Counted from the first letter of the stretch, positions 1-11,760 are shown. The stretch: DNA of 64,000 nucleotides from Gnetum montanum (GCA_015680685.1 MNCI01015029.1:664426-728425), one strand, 5' to 3'. The notes: generated by a model not told the origin, from the letters alone. Translations and numbers: made by a program.

Positions 1-1392
1 GCTAGCGCTGCCTTGAAACTTACGTTCATTCTTAGTAGACCTATATGCTTTCATTGTTAGGTATGAAAAATGAGCCTTCTTCGCGTCAAAAGACAAAAAT
101 AAATGCCGATGCACAATTCTCACATGCAAGTTGAGCATACCATGATAGACATATTCCTTTCATCTGCAACAAAAGGGTGAAAACGTAAGGATTTTTCAAA
201 GCATAGTTTTCTAAGTCACTGATTTAACAATTAGTTGCCAGGTCAGAAATTTTGCCAACCAAGATTTAGGTGTCGTTTAGGTGTCGTTTTTGCAGTTGCC
301 AGGTCAGAAATTTTGCCAACCAAGATTTAGGTGTCGTTTTGCTACTTTTAAATATAATAGGCTTGACCGTGATTTTTGAAACATGCCCATCCAACATATT
401 TCCAACTGTTATGTTTCAAAGCATATTTTTGTTCTTTTCCCTTCAACTGTGCAGGGAACAATGCACAATACGGGAGTTGACTGCTGTAGACTCTCACCCA
501 CCGCCAGTGCCGGCACACATCATTGAGTTCCTTCACGCATTATCGAAAATTATTTCCATTTTGACCCTTTGGTGCCATTTGCCACGTTTCATCTTTTTAT
601 CTTTGAACTTTTCATAACCATACTTTGGCTATCCTAGTACCTCTGGTCATCCTGTACATGTATGCAACCTATGAGCAACTCTTTTGATTTAGCTCAATTC
701 ATTGAGCTCTTAAGGGCAAGGCCATTCCAATTTTACATACAAGTATTGAATGACACCTTAAAACTTAAGGTTGTCTACCTACAAATTGAGAATTAACCCT
801 TGTGATGAATTCATTACTATTACATCCTTGGAGCTTCCAAACTAGTTCATATCTTAGCATCATGTTTTACAAAATAGATATTGCTAAACAGTTTTATAGA
901 TTTGCTAAACACACATGATGTGGAGCTCTAAATATAACGCTTGCCATCATCATTATCAACTAATAGTCAAGATAAACCAGGAACACTGCACAATACGAGA
1001 GTCAATGAGAGAGTATTTAATTTACTTGGATGGTTGAACATATCTGGTTATATGTTGTTAACATTATTTAGTTAGCAAGGAGTTGCTAGTTTGAGTTATA
1101 AATGATGCCTTGCTATGCTCTTAAATTTCTTCTAAATTATTGTGTTTGGTTGAAGAACTCACTAATTGCCAGGTTCTATATTCAAAGAGAACTACTTCCA
1201 ATAAGATAATATATTAAATGATTCTATATTACAATGGACATTGTTCTAAAGGCTTTTCTTGAAAGAGCACCAATCATGATAAAACCCTTGCATGATTAAA
1301 ATGCATTATAAGTTTAGCATCTAGAGGAAAGTTGTAATTTTAAATCATGGTTAATTAAAAGCTACTACATGCAAGTTAGAGAAACCTAAGTG
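1..1392. repeat. Host segment duplicated at 53242-54378 (left copy)
   Basis: This stretch aligns along its whole length, with indels, to 53242-54378. Both copies begin with GCTAGCGCTGCCTTGAAACTT and end in GAGAAACCTAAGTG. Shared blocks include the run after 'aaaagggtgaaaacgtaagg' and the block around 'ttggagcttccaaactagttc'. The left copy carries about 350 bp at 430-780 that the right copy lacks. It has no convincing coding region and looks like intron or intergenic host DNA duplicated with the Dof-like gene. The homology is seen directly; the mechanism is inferred. Confidence 0.8.
235..343. repeat. 61-bp tandem duplication
   Basis: The block beginning TTGCCAGGTCAGAAATTTTG starts at 235 and again at 296, a period of 61 bp. 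The right-hand duplicate of the host segment (near 53525) has only one copy, so the doubling arose after the segments split. Confidence 0.85.
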
Positions 1393-1689
1393 GGTCCTCC
1401 CTAAAGCAAGCTCATGTCTATAATTGCCTTTGCATACTCTCCTCACAAGGAGTCCGTTGGAACCAAGAATGATTAATGATCATTATAAGTTAAAAATCAA
1501 ACCCATGTGAGAGAGCATCTAAGGATTATGTACCTTCATAACATATACACTAATTCACAATGGTATGAGGTAGTGAGGTGGCCACAAATGTTGTGAGAAT
1601 GATGAGAGAGAAAGAGAGAGAATGGTAAGAGATTCTTATTCGAGTTACATAAATTTATTGTAGAGTTTGTAATTTGGAAGATCTATTAG

Positions 1690-2740
1690 CTAAATATTCT
1701 TCCATTTAAAGAGAAATCAAATGAATCTTCAAGCTAGCGATACACTAGTTCCAAGCTACATTTTCACTCTATTTCAAGTTTTTATGGCTTTTGTTAAAGT
1801 ATCAACAATATTTTTCTTCTATGAGTTTTTGTAAATCAATTAAACCTTCTTCAACAGTATCTTTAATGAAATCAAACTTGATTGAATATGTTTTGTTCTA
1901 TCATGATAAGTTGACTTCCTTGATAGATGCAAGACACTTGGTTATCCCAACAAAATTGATATTTTTCTTGCTTTACACCAAGAAATTAGAAAAAGCTACA
2001 CAACCATAACATCTCCTTACATGCTTCTATTAATGCCACATATTTAGATTACATAAACAAGCAAACTAAATTTTCTTTAAGTATTTAAGAATTCATTTCA
2101 TGGCAAGCTAATTATTCTAACCATAACTGTTCATGCATCTACTAACAACACTTATTTCATATGCTATTTAGACGAGCGCATACCATAGCATCCATTAAAG
2201 AACCAACAATATAAGTATAGGAAATATCTTTTACTTTAGCAATTTCTTCTTTACTAGTAGGATAATCTTTCTTAGATAAGTAAAAATGAGAAGTCAAAGG
2301 AGTATTTCTAGGTTTTTCTTCTAACATATTAAAATGTTCTAACACTTTTTCAATATACTCATTTTGATTGAGCTACAATTTTTCTACTTTTAGTTCCTAT
2401 AAATATGCACTTCAAGAATCCATTTTGCTTGTGCCAAATCCTTCATAGCAAACTACATACTTATCTCTATTTTAAGTTATTTTATTTTTAACATACAATT
2501 CCCTACAATTTGCATATCATCTACATACAACAAAAAAATTATGAATTTCTTCTTATCACCTAAGAAATAAACACAATAATTAAATCACTCCTATAATAAC
2601 CCATTTGTTACATAAAAGGATCAAATTTTTTGTATCGCTACCTAGGAGCCTATTTTAAACCATATAAACTTTTTCTTAAGCAACATACATAATGAAGTTT
2701 ATTTTGATCAATATATCTATCACAACCTACAAATTTGTAT
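1690..2740 (-). pseudogene. Ty1/copia reverse transcriptase-RNase H remnant
   Basis: Read on the minus strand, 2720-2600 gives a broken version of the copia RT block (SLYGLK followed by a degenerate QAPR). The stretch near 2540-2500 holds a degraded LYVDDM catalytic region. Residues from 2345 down to 2157 match the copia junction (TSHFYLSKK, then VGSLMDAMVCAR). The RNase H end follows at about 2000-1780 (TVEEGLIDLQKL). Frames change several times and stops are frequent, so this is an old inactive fragment. No LTRs could be defined. Only the last two-thirds of pol is left. Confidence 0.75.
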
Positions 2741-3150
2741 AAATTTAATTATTGAATTCAATGCATATGATTAATTTTTTAATGTTGTTACATGCATTTT
2801 AATAGATTAACTTATTGTTATTACTGATATTATTGTTGTTATTGTTGATAATTTCTCACATAAGTGAATGCAATTTGCTTGATAAGTTATTTGTTAATGT
2901 TTTGTATCTTTTATTTTACTACCATTGGAGCCTAGTCATAGATCTGCTGAATGTTTTATGATTAAATTTTGAAATCCAATTACCCTAGGAAGCTTGTCTT
3001 TTATTGGTTATTATTATGTCTTTATAAATATTTGGCTATACATATTTTATTCTTTATGCACATTTAGATATGCACATTCAATCTTTATTATGCACATGTA
3101 ATTATGAGTCTTTTTATTTTATTATGCATACGTGATTTTATAATAGTGTG
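2741..3150. other. AT-rich intergenic stretch
   Basis: Very AT-rich sequence with short TTATT runs. No open frame, splice-like structure or repeat family is visible. It separates the copia remnant from the Dof-like gene. Confidence 0.5.
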
Positions 3151-3343
3151 NAGATTTCATTCACTTTCACTGCAACCTTGAAAAATATTCTAAAACCATG
3201 AGATGATTGGCCAGATTTCATTCATTTTCACTTGAATTCNCATGATTGGCAGATTTCATTCACTTTCACTGCAACCTTGAAAAATATTCTAAAACCAGGA
3301 GATGATTGGCCAGATTTCATTCATTTTCACTTGAATTCAATAG
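3151..3343. repeat. 99-bp direct repeat bounded by single N bases
   Basis: The block starting AGATTTCATTCACTTTCACT occurs at 3152 and 3251, a period of 99 bp. Undetermined bases lie at 3151 and 3240, close to the two ends of the first copy, so the duplication may partly be an assembly artefact. The second copy contains the last codons of the Dof-like gene on the minus strand. Confidence 0.75.
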
Positions 3344-4890
3344 TATTGAATAAATAATCATCGATTTGTGGACCGCGGAATGTAACGCCTAGTTCATTTG
3401 GTACCTGGTCAGAGACAAGTTAAGAAACCCATGCATAAGATTTAACTACACCTGCAAAATCAGGGTAAACTTGGTTCATTATCGTTTGTGTTAGAATTAT
3501 GATTACCCTGATATAGAAGATCGGACTACTTTGATGAGGTAGCTGAAATCCTGTACCGACTTCTCCCCAGAGAGAATTATGATTACCCTGATATAGAGAT
3601 CGGATCGGATCACTTTGATGAAGTAGCTGAAATCCTGTACCGACTTCTCCCCAGAGAGAATTATGATTACCCTGATATAGATATAAAGGATCACTTTGAT
3701 GAGGTAGCTGAAATCCTGTAACGACTTCTCCCCAAAGAGAATTATGATTACCCTGATATAGAGGATCACTTTGATGAGGTAACTGAAATCCTGGGCAGAG
3801 AAACTCCTGAGGAATAGCTGTGGACTGGACGTTTCCAAACAAGTGCAATGCAAATAACATGTTATTATAATCTATTGTAATATTCCAGTTTCAAAATGAT
3901 TTCCTAAACCTGATCTCTTACCTCTAAAACAAAGTTCTGGTCTGGCTCATGTGGCGGCTCATGTGGCGGCACTCCTGTAGTTACACCAACTTCTCCCCAG
4001 AGAGGATTATGATTACCCTGATATAGATATAAAGGATCACTTTGAGGAGGTAGCTGAAATCCTGTATCGACTTCTCCCCAGAGATGTAGCTGAAATCCTG
4101 TATCAACTTCTTCCCAGAGAGAATTATGATTACCCTGATATATAGGATCACTTTGATGAGGTAACTGAAATCCTGCGCAGAGAAACTCCTGAGGAATAGC
4201 TGTGGACTGGACGTTTCCAAACAAGTGCAATGCAAATAACATGTTATTATAATCTATTGTAATATTCCAGTTTCAAAATGATTTCCTAAACCTGATCTCT
4301 TACCTCTAAAACAAAGTTCTGGTCTGGCAATATTCCAGTTTCAAAATGATTTCCTAAACCTGATCTCTTACCTCTAAAACAAAGTTCTGGTCTGGCTCAT
4401 GTGGCGGCACTCCTGTAGTTACACCAGGTCCAGCAGTGTTCGGCTGCCAGAAACCTCCATCTGATGGCATATTCTGTCTTTGGTGAAGATAAGTACCTTG
4501 GTAAACCTGAGGCTCTTGATGAATATGCGATTGCTCTGTAACTTTTTCGCTGTATTGTTTGCCTCCCCATGTAAACTCTTTCTCTTTATTGTCCTCACCG
4601 ACCTTACAAATGTTACATTTGTATCTAGGCTGCAAAGTTCGAGCTGTTTCCTTGTTATTGATGTAGCGAAATATGGTATTCCTTTGTCCACATCGTGGAC
4701 ACTTAGGATTGTGCTCTCTGAAAAACTGTTCTATCCATTTAGCTTCTTCTTCGTCTTTCAACCTCCTTATTCCACCCACTTCCTTCACTCTGTTTCTGAA
4801 AGACTGTTCTATGTTTTTAGCTTCTACATCGCTCAACCTCCTTATTCCACCCACTTCCTTCACTCTGTTTTTGAAACTCTGAAACTCCAT
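3327..4890 (-). CDS. Divergent Dof-like zinc-finger gene, four exons
   Basis: Proposed exons on the minus strand are 4890-4372, 4206-3922, 3824 to about 3510, and 3404-3327. The first exon (173 codons) has two copies of a 26-residue block (NRVKEVGGIRRL), then CPRC, 24 residues, and CNIC. With the following TWGG and the inner Q-P-R-Y-K-C this resembles the plant Dof finger, normally CX2CX21CX2C, with three extra residues. Dof proteins are nuclear DNA-binding factors; DNA binding here is inference. Exons 1 and 2 both end in GAG before GTAAGAG, and exons 2 and 3 both follow GTCCAG, all phase 0. Exons 2 and 3 are built from 24-28-residue repeats containing TGFQLPHQS and YQGNHNSLWGEV. The last exon starts VPNEL and ends IEFK. 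The exon 3 donor is uncertain; an AGG before GTAATC keeps frame. Confidence 0.6.
3535..4150 (-). repeat. 81/84-bp coding minisatellite in the Dof-like gene
   Basis: The unit containing CGACTTCTCCCCAGAG recurs with in-frame spacings of 84 and 81 bp (3558, 3642, 3723) and again in exon 2 (4069, 4104). Because the periods are multiples of three, each unit adds 27-28 residues. The right-hand gene copy has only one TGFDLPPRE version, so the array expanded in this copy alone. Confidence 0.85.
3881..4396 (-). repeat. Donor-site cassette present three times
   Basis: A 68-bp block running from 'aatattccag' to 'ttctggtctggc' occurs at about 3881, 4260 and 4328. Each copy carries the CTTACCTC splice donor (minus strand GAG/GTAAGAG) of the Dof-like gene. 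A larger block (about 3780-3960 and 4160-4400) was also duplicated, which produced exons 2 and 3 as copies of one ancestral exon. Confidence 0.8.
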
Positions 4891-4975
4891 CTGTATCTCT
4901 CAATTTTCACTCTTGGTGCCTGCTTGAGTGCTGCAGTCTGCAACGATGCGCTCTGCTTGGGCATAAGGGAGGGAG

Positions 4976-4982
4976 ATTTATA
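4976..4982 (-). promoter_or_regulatory. TATA box of the left Dof-like gene
   Basis: TATAAAT on the minus strand, about 87 nt upstream of the start at 4890, is flanked by ACTG and CTCCC. The right gene copy has a degraded TTTAAAT at the matching place. Confidence 0.55.
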
Positions 4983-5012
4983 CAGTATTCTTCAATCCCG
5001 AGGGACCACAGA

Positions 5013-5171
5013 AACAGAACAAGTTGCTGGGAAAATCGAAAAAACGAGAAAAACAGAACCAGTTGCTGGAAAAACCAAAAAAAACTTGAAAAACAGAACA
5101 AGTTGCCGGGAAAATCAAAAAAAACGAGAAAAACAGAACAAGCTGCCTGGAAAACGAATCTCAGATACACG
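5013..5171. repeat. 39-40-bp minisatellite upstream of the Dof-like gene
   Basis: The unit beginning AACAGAACAAGTTGCTGGGA starts at 5013, 5052, 5092 and 5132. It lies 30 to 190 bp upstream of the TATA box. The right gene copy has a different, about 105-bp duplication of the same ancestral sequence (59600-59830). Confidence 0.85.
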
Positions 5172-5829
5172 GACTGTGGATTGGAATGTAAGCAGAGAAA
5201 TGTACGCTGGGGATGGTGGGTTGGTTTGGATGGAGTAACCGAGGCTGATTTAGCCGCATACGAATGAGACCAGCGTTGATGCCTGCTGGGAGGGAAACTA
5301 CAGTTTATGCCGGTGTAGGAATTGTGAATGGTTCGTGCCCATATGCTGAGTTGTTGCTGAGTGGCAACAACTCTAATTGAAGTCTACCCAGTTTGTTAAT
5401 GTCTTCCAACCAACGTGCGCCCATACTTCTGTCCCGATCGCTGATGGGCCAAGGACGTAGCATTAAGACTACCAGTTGGAATGGGAAGAGAACAAAACAA
5501 AACATAGATTCTCCGTCACTGCTTTTGCAGGAGGGTCACGTGGGGCTGGCGACTCGGGCCTTTACAAAATGAAACGGCTGTCGCCAATTTAGTGCTGTCG
5601 GCTCTTTCTCCACCAACTACGGCAGCCATTCTCTCAGTTGCTGATATGCGTCAACCTAAGGAATATTGTTGGACTTTCAGGACTTGCCAATCTCTAGTGC
5701 ATTACGGCAGTTTTGCTTTGTCTTACTTCTGTACCAATGGATGTCACAAGTCACGTCTTCTGGAAGGATACGCACTTGTGAAGAGTGAAGCATGTACTGA
5801 ATAGCAAAGATTCCTTCTCATTATTCTAG
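5172..5829. other. Intergenic host DNA, no gene recognised
   Basis: Moderately GC-rich low-copy sequence. The open frames here are short and resemble no family I know. No repeat shared with the rest of the window was seen. Confidence 0.4.
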
Positions 5830-5965
5830 TGTTTGAAACTTTCACACGAACATGAGCATACCATGATGTTGCATGCATGCATGCCAAACATGCCATGGCC
5901 ATCCGTGTTCCCATTTTCTTCTTCTTCTTCTGACTCCATCCAATCAATCCAGTCCAACTCTCACT
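5830..5965. repeat. Short duplicated host block (also at 52645-52775)
   Basis: Both places share CATGCATGCATGC, then CCAAACATGCCATGGCCATC, a CTTCTTCTTCTTC run and ACTCCATCCAAT. The block holds RY-type CATGCATG motifs. At the right copy it lies just before a possible signal-peptide exon, so it may be an old promoter or leader. Function is inference. Confidence 0.65.
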
Positions 5966-6634
5966 GTCACCCTCACTCTGACCCCTATAATCAGGTTAGG
6001 GCGGGTCATGACTCATCACGCGTGTCGTGTTTGGATTTAATTGCATGTTTCCTCTTCACCACCCTTGTTTCTTTCTTTCCTCTTCACCAAATCTCAGGTC
6101 TTACTGAATTATGCCTCCTTCTGGAAATCGGATGCTATCAACGTCCCTTCTTGATATCTTATCTTGATACATAGGATATCCTTGTAACATCAACAGATAA
6201 AAGATCTCGGCGTTCGGCGGCATTTTCTTATGCCTGCCGCCTTATAATAACTTATGAGGAGTTTTTAACATAAATTTAGGAGATAATGTTCTTAATTCAA
6301 ATAATAAAATAGCATATAATTTGAAAAATATACAATGAAGCAATTAATGGTATATATCATCAGAAAGGTTCATACAAAATTCAATAATATGTTTGACCAA
6401 CAATAAAAATGCATCCTCTTTTCTTGGAGCATATTTCCTTCTCCACGTATTCAAGGAGATATGAATCATGTAACTCCCCTCTTGAAACATTTCATGAAAT
6501 TGTAGATCTTACTGCTCACCATGTGATTTTAATAGTGTTTGTATGAACACTTGTCACTGGGTCTTTAAAATGCAGTGAGTGATTCACCATCCTATGATCA
6601 AACTGAAGCTGATAAAGCCATTCTAAATTATAAG
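5966..6634. other. Host flank next to the retrotransposon block
   Basis: Diverges from the right copy after about 5965 and turns AT-rich from 6250. No gene or domain was recognised. It ends at the LTR-derived hairpin. Confidence 0.4.
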
Positions 6635-6973
6635 TGATGAGTTGTGAGGTACCCCTATGCCCAACCATATGAATCATAAAGCGTTCACACATGATCCAGT
6701 CAAATTTTGTGGACTCTCTCGTTTCCGATGCACTAGTCTTGTAGCAAGTGAATCTTTCCCTAAGGGTCGTTCATTGTCTTCCTAATTACACTTGCGAAGT
6801 TCAAAAGTATGGTTAAGTATAATTGAGAAGACAATAAACAATCCTTAGGGCAAGATTCACTTTCTAGAAGACTAGTGCATTGAAAACTAAAGAGTCTACG
6901 GAATTTGACCAGATCGTGCATGAACGCTTTATGATTCGTATGGTTGGGCGTAGGGGTACCTCACCCCTCATCA
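6635..6973. repeat. Inverted repeat of an Athila-like LTR tail (hairpin)
   Basis: The left arm starts TGATGAGTTGTGAGGTACCC. The right arm is its reverse complement, ending in GGGGTACC then CTCATCA. The arms are about 150 nt each, roughly 85% alike, and meet around a short loop near 6800. The right arm is the end of the 5' LTR of the element that follows; the left arm is the same LTR end turned round. The first half of that LTR is missing. Confidence 0.85.
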
Positions 6974-6993
6974 TTGGTGTCATTGCTAGGGAT
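6974..6993 (+). promoter_or_regulatory. Primer binding site, Athila-like element
   Basis: TTGGTGTCATTGCTAGGGAT directly follows the LTR end CTCATCA. It matches the form common in Athila/Tat elements (TGGCGCC-GTTGCC-GGGGA), mostly with transitions. Confidence 0.7.
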
Positions 6994-7139
6994 TTTGTTT
7001 GTTGAAATATGCACTCTCTAATATTAGTGAATATTATTTATATCGTTGGACAAACTCAAGGTCAACATCGCTTTTACACAACATATAACTACTAAGCACA
7101 CTGATAACTATATTTGTTTTGCTAAATGTCTTCTTCTTC

Positions 7140-8760
7140 TCTTAGATGTGAAGATGTTAAATTGTTGGTCCCACAAGAGTGCAAAGTGGTATATACTCAT
7201 CCAGATGAGTATGTACTGGACTTCACCTTCATCTTACATCAAGATGAATAGTTGCAATGGCATGATATGAAGGGTAACATTGCCTTGCCCCTTGATGGAT
7301 CTGTACCTAGGATGTTGTTTCAAACTCTTAAGAAGTTGGGAATTCTAGATCTTCATGAGGAATACGTTGTGAATGGTTATGACACNGGTCCTTGCCTTTA
7401 AAGACTCTTAGCATGAATATTTTCTACCCTTTGTTACTGGTGATGAGGATGTGGCCTTGAATTTGCAGTTTATAATCCATAATTTAGGTTTAGGAAAAGA
7501 TGGTAGTTAAGGCAAGGGATCAAATAAGCATCAAAATGATAGGAAACTTGATGAATGTGGCCTTGATAACTAAAGGGGGAATTGGTAGATTCCATGGTGA
7601 AGGGAGTCCTCCTTCCTCTTTTCCCTCTTCATTCAAATCTACTCCTTCTTCCTCTTTTGATTTTGAAAGACATTGTAGAAAGAACAACCGTGATGAAGAT
7701 GAGCATTGAGGCAATAATACTAATCACGATGCTCACAATAATCAAAGGGGTAATAGAGGACATCATCAGCGACACCAAAATCATGATGATGATGAGCCTT
7801 TGTTGGTGACTTGAAACATGCTTAACATTGTAGTGGCAGTTAGAATCCCAACTAGTTATGTGAAGTATAGTCAGATCAAGTGCTTAGACATGAAAAATAT
7901 TCCAAGATTTGAGGGGGGATATAACTCTAATTCGTAGACACATATACAAGCTTTCCCTGATGCCTGTGCTTTGTAGAACATTGAAAATGACTAGTAGAAA
8001 CTCAAGCTATTCCCTAGGACACTCATCAAAAAGGCTGAAAGTTGCTACCAATCCTTAGAGTTGGAATCTATCCGTAGATGGAGGACCATGCTAGAACTAT
8101 TTAATGACAAATATCGGATGTGCTCTAGAGTGTCTAACTTGAGAAGAAAAATCCAAGGCTGGAAACAAGGAACACATGAACCCCTGGATGCTACCATGGG
8201 TAGATATTATTCTCTCTTACATCGATGCCCAGGCCATGGTTATTCTCAATGGGAAAAACTCCACCTTATCATTGATGGGCCCAAATAGAAACCAAAAGAA
8301 CTCTTGGCGTTTATGCCTAAGAAAGGCTATCCAAACTAAGAGCTCATTAGATACAGAGGCTAATAGAACAAGTAGACAAAGAAGAAGATGAGTTGCAAAA
8401 AAGGGAAAGTGTTAAAGAATATAATAGGGACTCTTCCATTAGGAAAAGAGAGGTTTGATTTTATGATGAGGAGGAGTCACCATTCAATGAAGTGGTGAAT
8501 AGGAAAACCTTATCCATTCAAAAATCTATTTTGGATATTTGGGAAAAGGTTGATAAATTATGGAACTCTTTGGATGAAAAGTTTCAAACTACTATGAAGA
8601 TTGCTGAAGCATCCAAAGGGCAAAATAGTAATCATGACCACAAGAGGTAGAAAGAAGTAGAACATGCCTACCAAAGAGGCAAGGACAAAGCTACCATAGT
8701 AGAAGAAGTTGTGGAGACAGACTCTGAAGGTGATGGTGATTTTGGCATTTTTTAATATGA
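7140..8760 (+). pseudogene. gag of the Athila-like element
   Basis: Broken gag frame. Recognisable stretches are FEGGYNSNS (near 7910), RRKIQGWKQGTHEPLDATMG (near 8140), and the end block that reads KGCC then VVSHL near 8770. The same stretches appear in the other Athila-like copies of this window (about 25480-26340, 18600-17760 and 32600-31900), which confirms the frame. The Cys residues of the first half of the zinc knuckle, present as CEIC at about 26285, are lost here. Several frameshifts and TAG codons make it non-functional. Confidence 0.7.
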
Positions 8761-9454
8761 ACATTTGAAGGGATGTTGCCTTGTGGTGTCACACTTATAA
8801 GGGTCTGGGGTGTACATGTTGAATCCACGACTAGCACAGAGGCAAGCACCCAGACAGTTACCTTATCCACAAGGCAATCTAAGGCAGTTCTATTAACAAT
8901 AATAAACTTACTAGCTAAGTGGGGCTCCACCACAACCATATGACTAGTCAATAGGGGCACCAACCATAGTTGTGGGGAATGCCATCGCCAAGACAATAGT
9001 AACCTTATAAGGAACCAGATCCATATGGGTACTATGTTCAACAACTCATATCTGCATGAAGCTCTATAAGCCATGCCTCATTTCAACATCACTATTACCC
9101 TTTGTAGTACCATAAAACACATTCACTATTTACTCAAGGAGAGAACCCATATCCATACCATCCTCTGCATCCATATGCACACATTCCTCCACCCTCAACT
9201 AAGTTACCTCTTGTTTCATTCATGCAGGGAGAAATTCCTCCATAGCCATAATAATGAAATGCTACAAGGGCTGTACATTCACAATTGGCCTTCTAGCAAA
9301 GTGGTTCAAACAATAACCCTTTTTTTGACCCAATAATCGTTCCAAACCATCACAACCTAATGCGGCTAGTCATCCTATATCTCCAACATCCTCATCCTCT
9401 ACATCAAACACATTCGAGTGCCCTTCAAGACAAACACTACCTTGAATCTACATT

Positions 9455-9900
9455 ATGATGCTAACTCATGCTATTTCCTATTGGATCAAGGTTGGCAATC
9501 TTCCCATGAAAAGATCTGACCTAGGAAGTCCACTCATTTACTTACAGATCGTTGGACATGACCCGTGTAAGGCTATTCTTAATTTTGGTTTTGGTATTAA
9601 TCTCATCTTCCATGACATGTACAAAGCCTGGGACCTTCCACCTCTTAAGAAGAGGAACATCTATTTAGAATTGGCAGATCAGTCAATCACTATTCCTTTA
9701 GGATTAGTAGAGGACATTGTGACCACAATTTGTGGGTGGTCCTATCCTACTAATTTTCTAGTGATCAAGGTAGAAAATTACAAAGGTGACTTTCCCATCA
9801 TTATGGAAAGGGCTTGGTTAAGCATAGTTGATGCATGAATGGACATTAGGGATATCTCCTTGAAAATCTCCATGGAAAATGAATTTGAAAGGCTAGAGAA
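9455..9900 (+). pseudogene. Retropepsin-like protease of the Athila-like element
   Basis: An open stretch of 127 codons contains LELADQSI, PLGLVEDIV and FLVIKVENYKGDFPII, the usual Athila protease order. The active-site triplet, D-L-G or D-S-S in relatives, reads N-F-G at about 9581, so the catalytic Asp is lost. The end reads RAWLS where relatives have GRPWL. Confidence 0.7.
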
Positions 9901-10439
9901 GAAGCATGTTCCATGCATCACATATAATGATAACAGGTCTAGTTGTGTGCATAAAATTTGGTCCATCAAAAGTACATACATTAAAGCATGCAATCAATGT
10001 GCATAAGACACAAATATCCACATGTGCTTGTATGTAGTAGCCACAAAATAGGAGGGCACCCAGTGGCTAACAGTTGACTCTGATGCATGGAACCAACTGA
10101 GACCTTGACATGTGCTTATGTTGAAGATATGGATGAACTTGAGCAAGTTCATCACCAACTCTCTAATGATGAAGATGATGATACCTATTGGGGAGAGTTG
10201 GAAATTGTTGATAATTTCAAGTAGGAGCCCCTAAAGTTAAAAACTCTACTAGCTAGCATGGAGTACACATTTTTAAATAATGGTAAGCCAATCATAATCA
10301 ATGCAAATCTTACTCTTGAAAAAAAAGATAAGCTATTGCAATTTGTTAACAAATGGCCAATAGCCTTTTCTTGGTCATATCTTGAACTAACTCTTTTGAT
10401 CCAAGGATATGCTAGCATCACATCTACACCAACTCGGCC

Positions 10440-11200
10440 ATGAAGCCAAGAAGGTAACCACAAAGACTATTGAATCCCAAATTGAAGTAGATCATCAAGG
10501 AGGAAATAGAACAAATCCTCAAGGTAGGGTTCATCTATCCCATCATGGTTTTAGTGGGTTAGCTCACTCGTAATTGTTCCAAAGAAAGGTGGCAAGTGGT
10601 GGGTCTACATCGACTTTAGGCTATTGAACATGACAACATTTAAAGATCATTTTCCATTGCCATCTATGGATCAAGTGTTGGAAACTATATCTAGGCATTG
10701 CTATTATAGCCTCTTGGATGGTTATAGTGGCTATAACCAAATCCAAATTACACCAGAAGATGAGGCCAAGATAACATTCATGAGTCCCTAGGAAACTTCT
10801 GCATATTGTAAGATGCCATTCGGTTTGGACAATGCCCTACAACATTTCAATGTAGGGTTAGTATTTTTCAACAACAAATTGGTACTAAGGTAGAATTTTT
10901 TATGGATGACTTCTCTACCTATGGGGATACATTTCAGCAAGCCTTGGATTTCCTTGAGTAGGTTCTAAAAAGATATGTTGAAACCAACCTTAGGCTCAAT
11001 TGGTAGAAAAGCCATTTAATGATCTAGGAAGGCATAGTACTGAAGGATAGAATTAATCAGGTAGGGATTGAGGTAGATCTAGAAAAAATAAGGGTCATCC
11101 AAGGAATCACATGCCAACCAAAGATAGTTAAAGATGTTCGATCATTCCTTGGACATACTAGCTACTATCAGCGATTCATAGAGAATTTCTCTAAGATCGT
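10440..11200 (+). pseudogene. Reverse transcriptase of the Athila-like element
   Basis: Contains VIVPKKGG, YIDFRLLNM, KDHFPLP, LLDGYSGYNQIQI, PFGLDNA and the catalytic FMDD at about 10900, in the order expected for a gypsy RT. FMDD instead of YVDD is typical of Athila. Interrupted by several stop codons. Confidence 0.8.
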
Positions 11201-11204
11201 AAAG

Positions 11205-11760
11205 TCATTGGTTGAGGTTACGAAGAAAGATGCTTTGTTTGTTTGGACTAAGGAATGTGAACATGTAGTCCATCAGTTGAAGGAAAAACTCATAGAAACT
11301 CCAATTCTATAGGCACTAGACTAGTCTAGACCATTTTATATAATGACATATGCATCTAATTATGCCTTGGGAGTCATGCTTATGTAGTTGGATGATAAGA
11401 AACATCCATATTACATCCACTACATGAGTTAAAGCATTATGGGTGCATAGCTAAATTACACCATAACTGAGAAAGAATTAATGGCAGTGGTGTATGCTCT
11501 CGAAAAGCTCAGGCAGTATGTGCTTGGCTACAAAGTATTTATGCACATAGATCATAGTGCCATCCACTTCTTGATGAACAAGCCAAAGGTGAGCCCTCGT
11601 ATCATACGGTGGATTGTGATCTTGTAGGAATTTGATCTCACAATGGTAGATTGGAAAAGGTCTAAGAATGTGGTCGTTAACCACCTCTTTTGGTTAAGAT
11701 GGGATAATAAAGAGAAGGAGAGTCCACTCTCTAATCAATTTCTAGATGAACTCCTCTTTA
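11205..11760 (+). pseudogene. RNase H of the Athila-like element
   Basis: Reads ITEKELMAVVYALEKLRQYV, then a HIDHSAI block and IIRWIVIL, and ends SKNVVVNHL where relatives have NVVADHLSRL. Stops are mostly TAG. It directly follows the RT, as in the parent family. Confidence 0.75.

Noticed and set aside
435-617. Possible exon after TCAACTGTGCAG (reads EQCTIRELTAVDSHPPPVPA)
   Set aside because: It lies in the 350 bp missing from the right duplicate, has no clear donor or partner exon, and matches no known family.
4480-5238. 252-codon plus-strand frame opposite the Dof-like gene
   Set aside because: It is the complementary frame of the zinc-finger exon and of the 40-bp minisatellite. The minus strand has the TATA box, splice sites and domain motifs.
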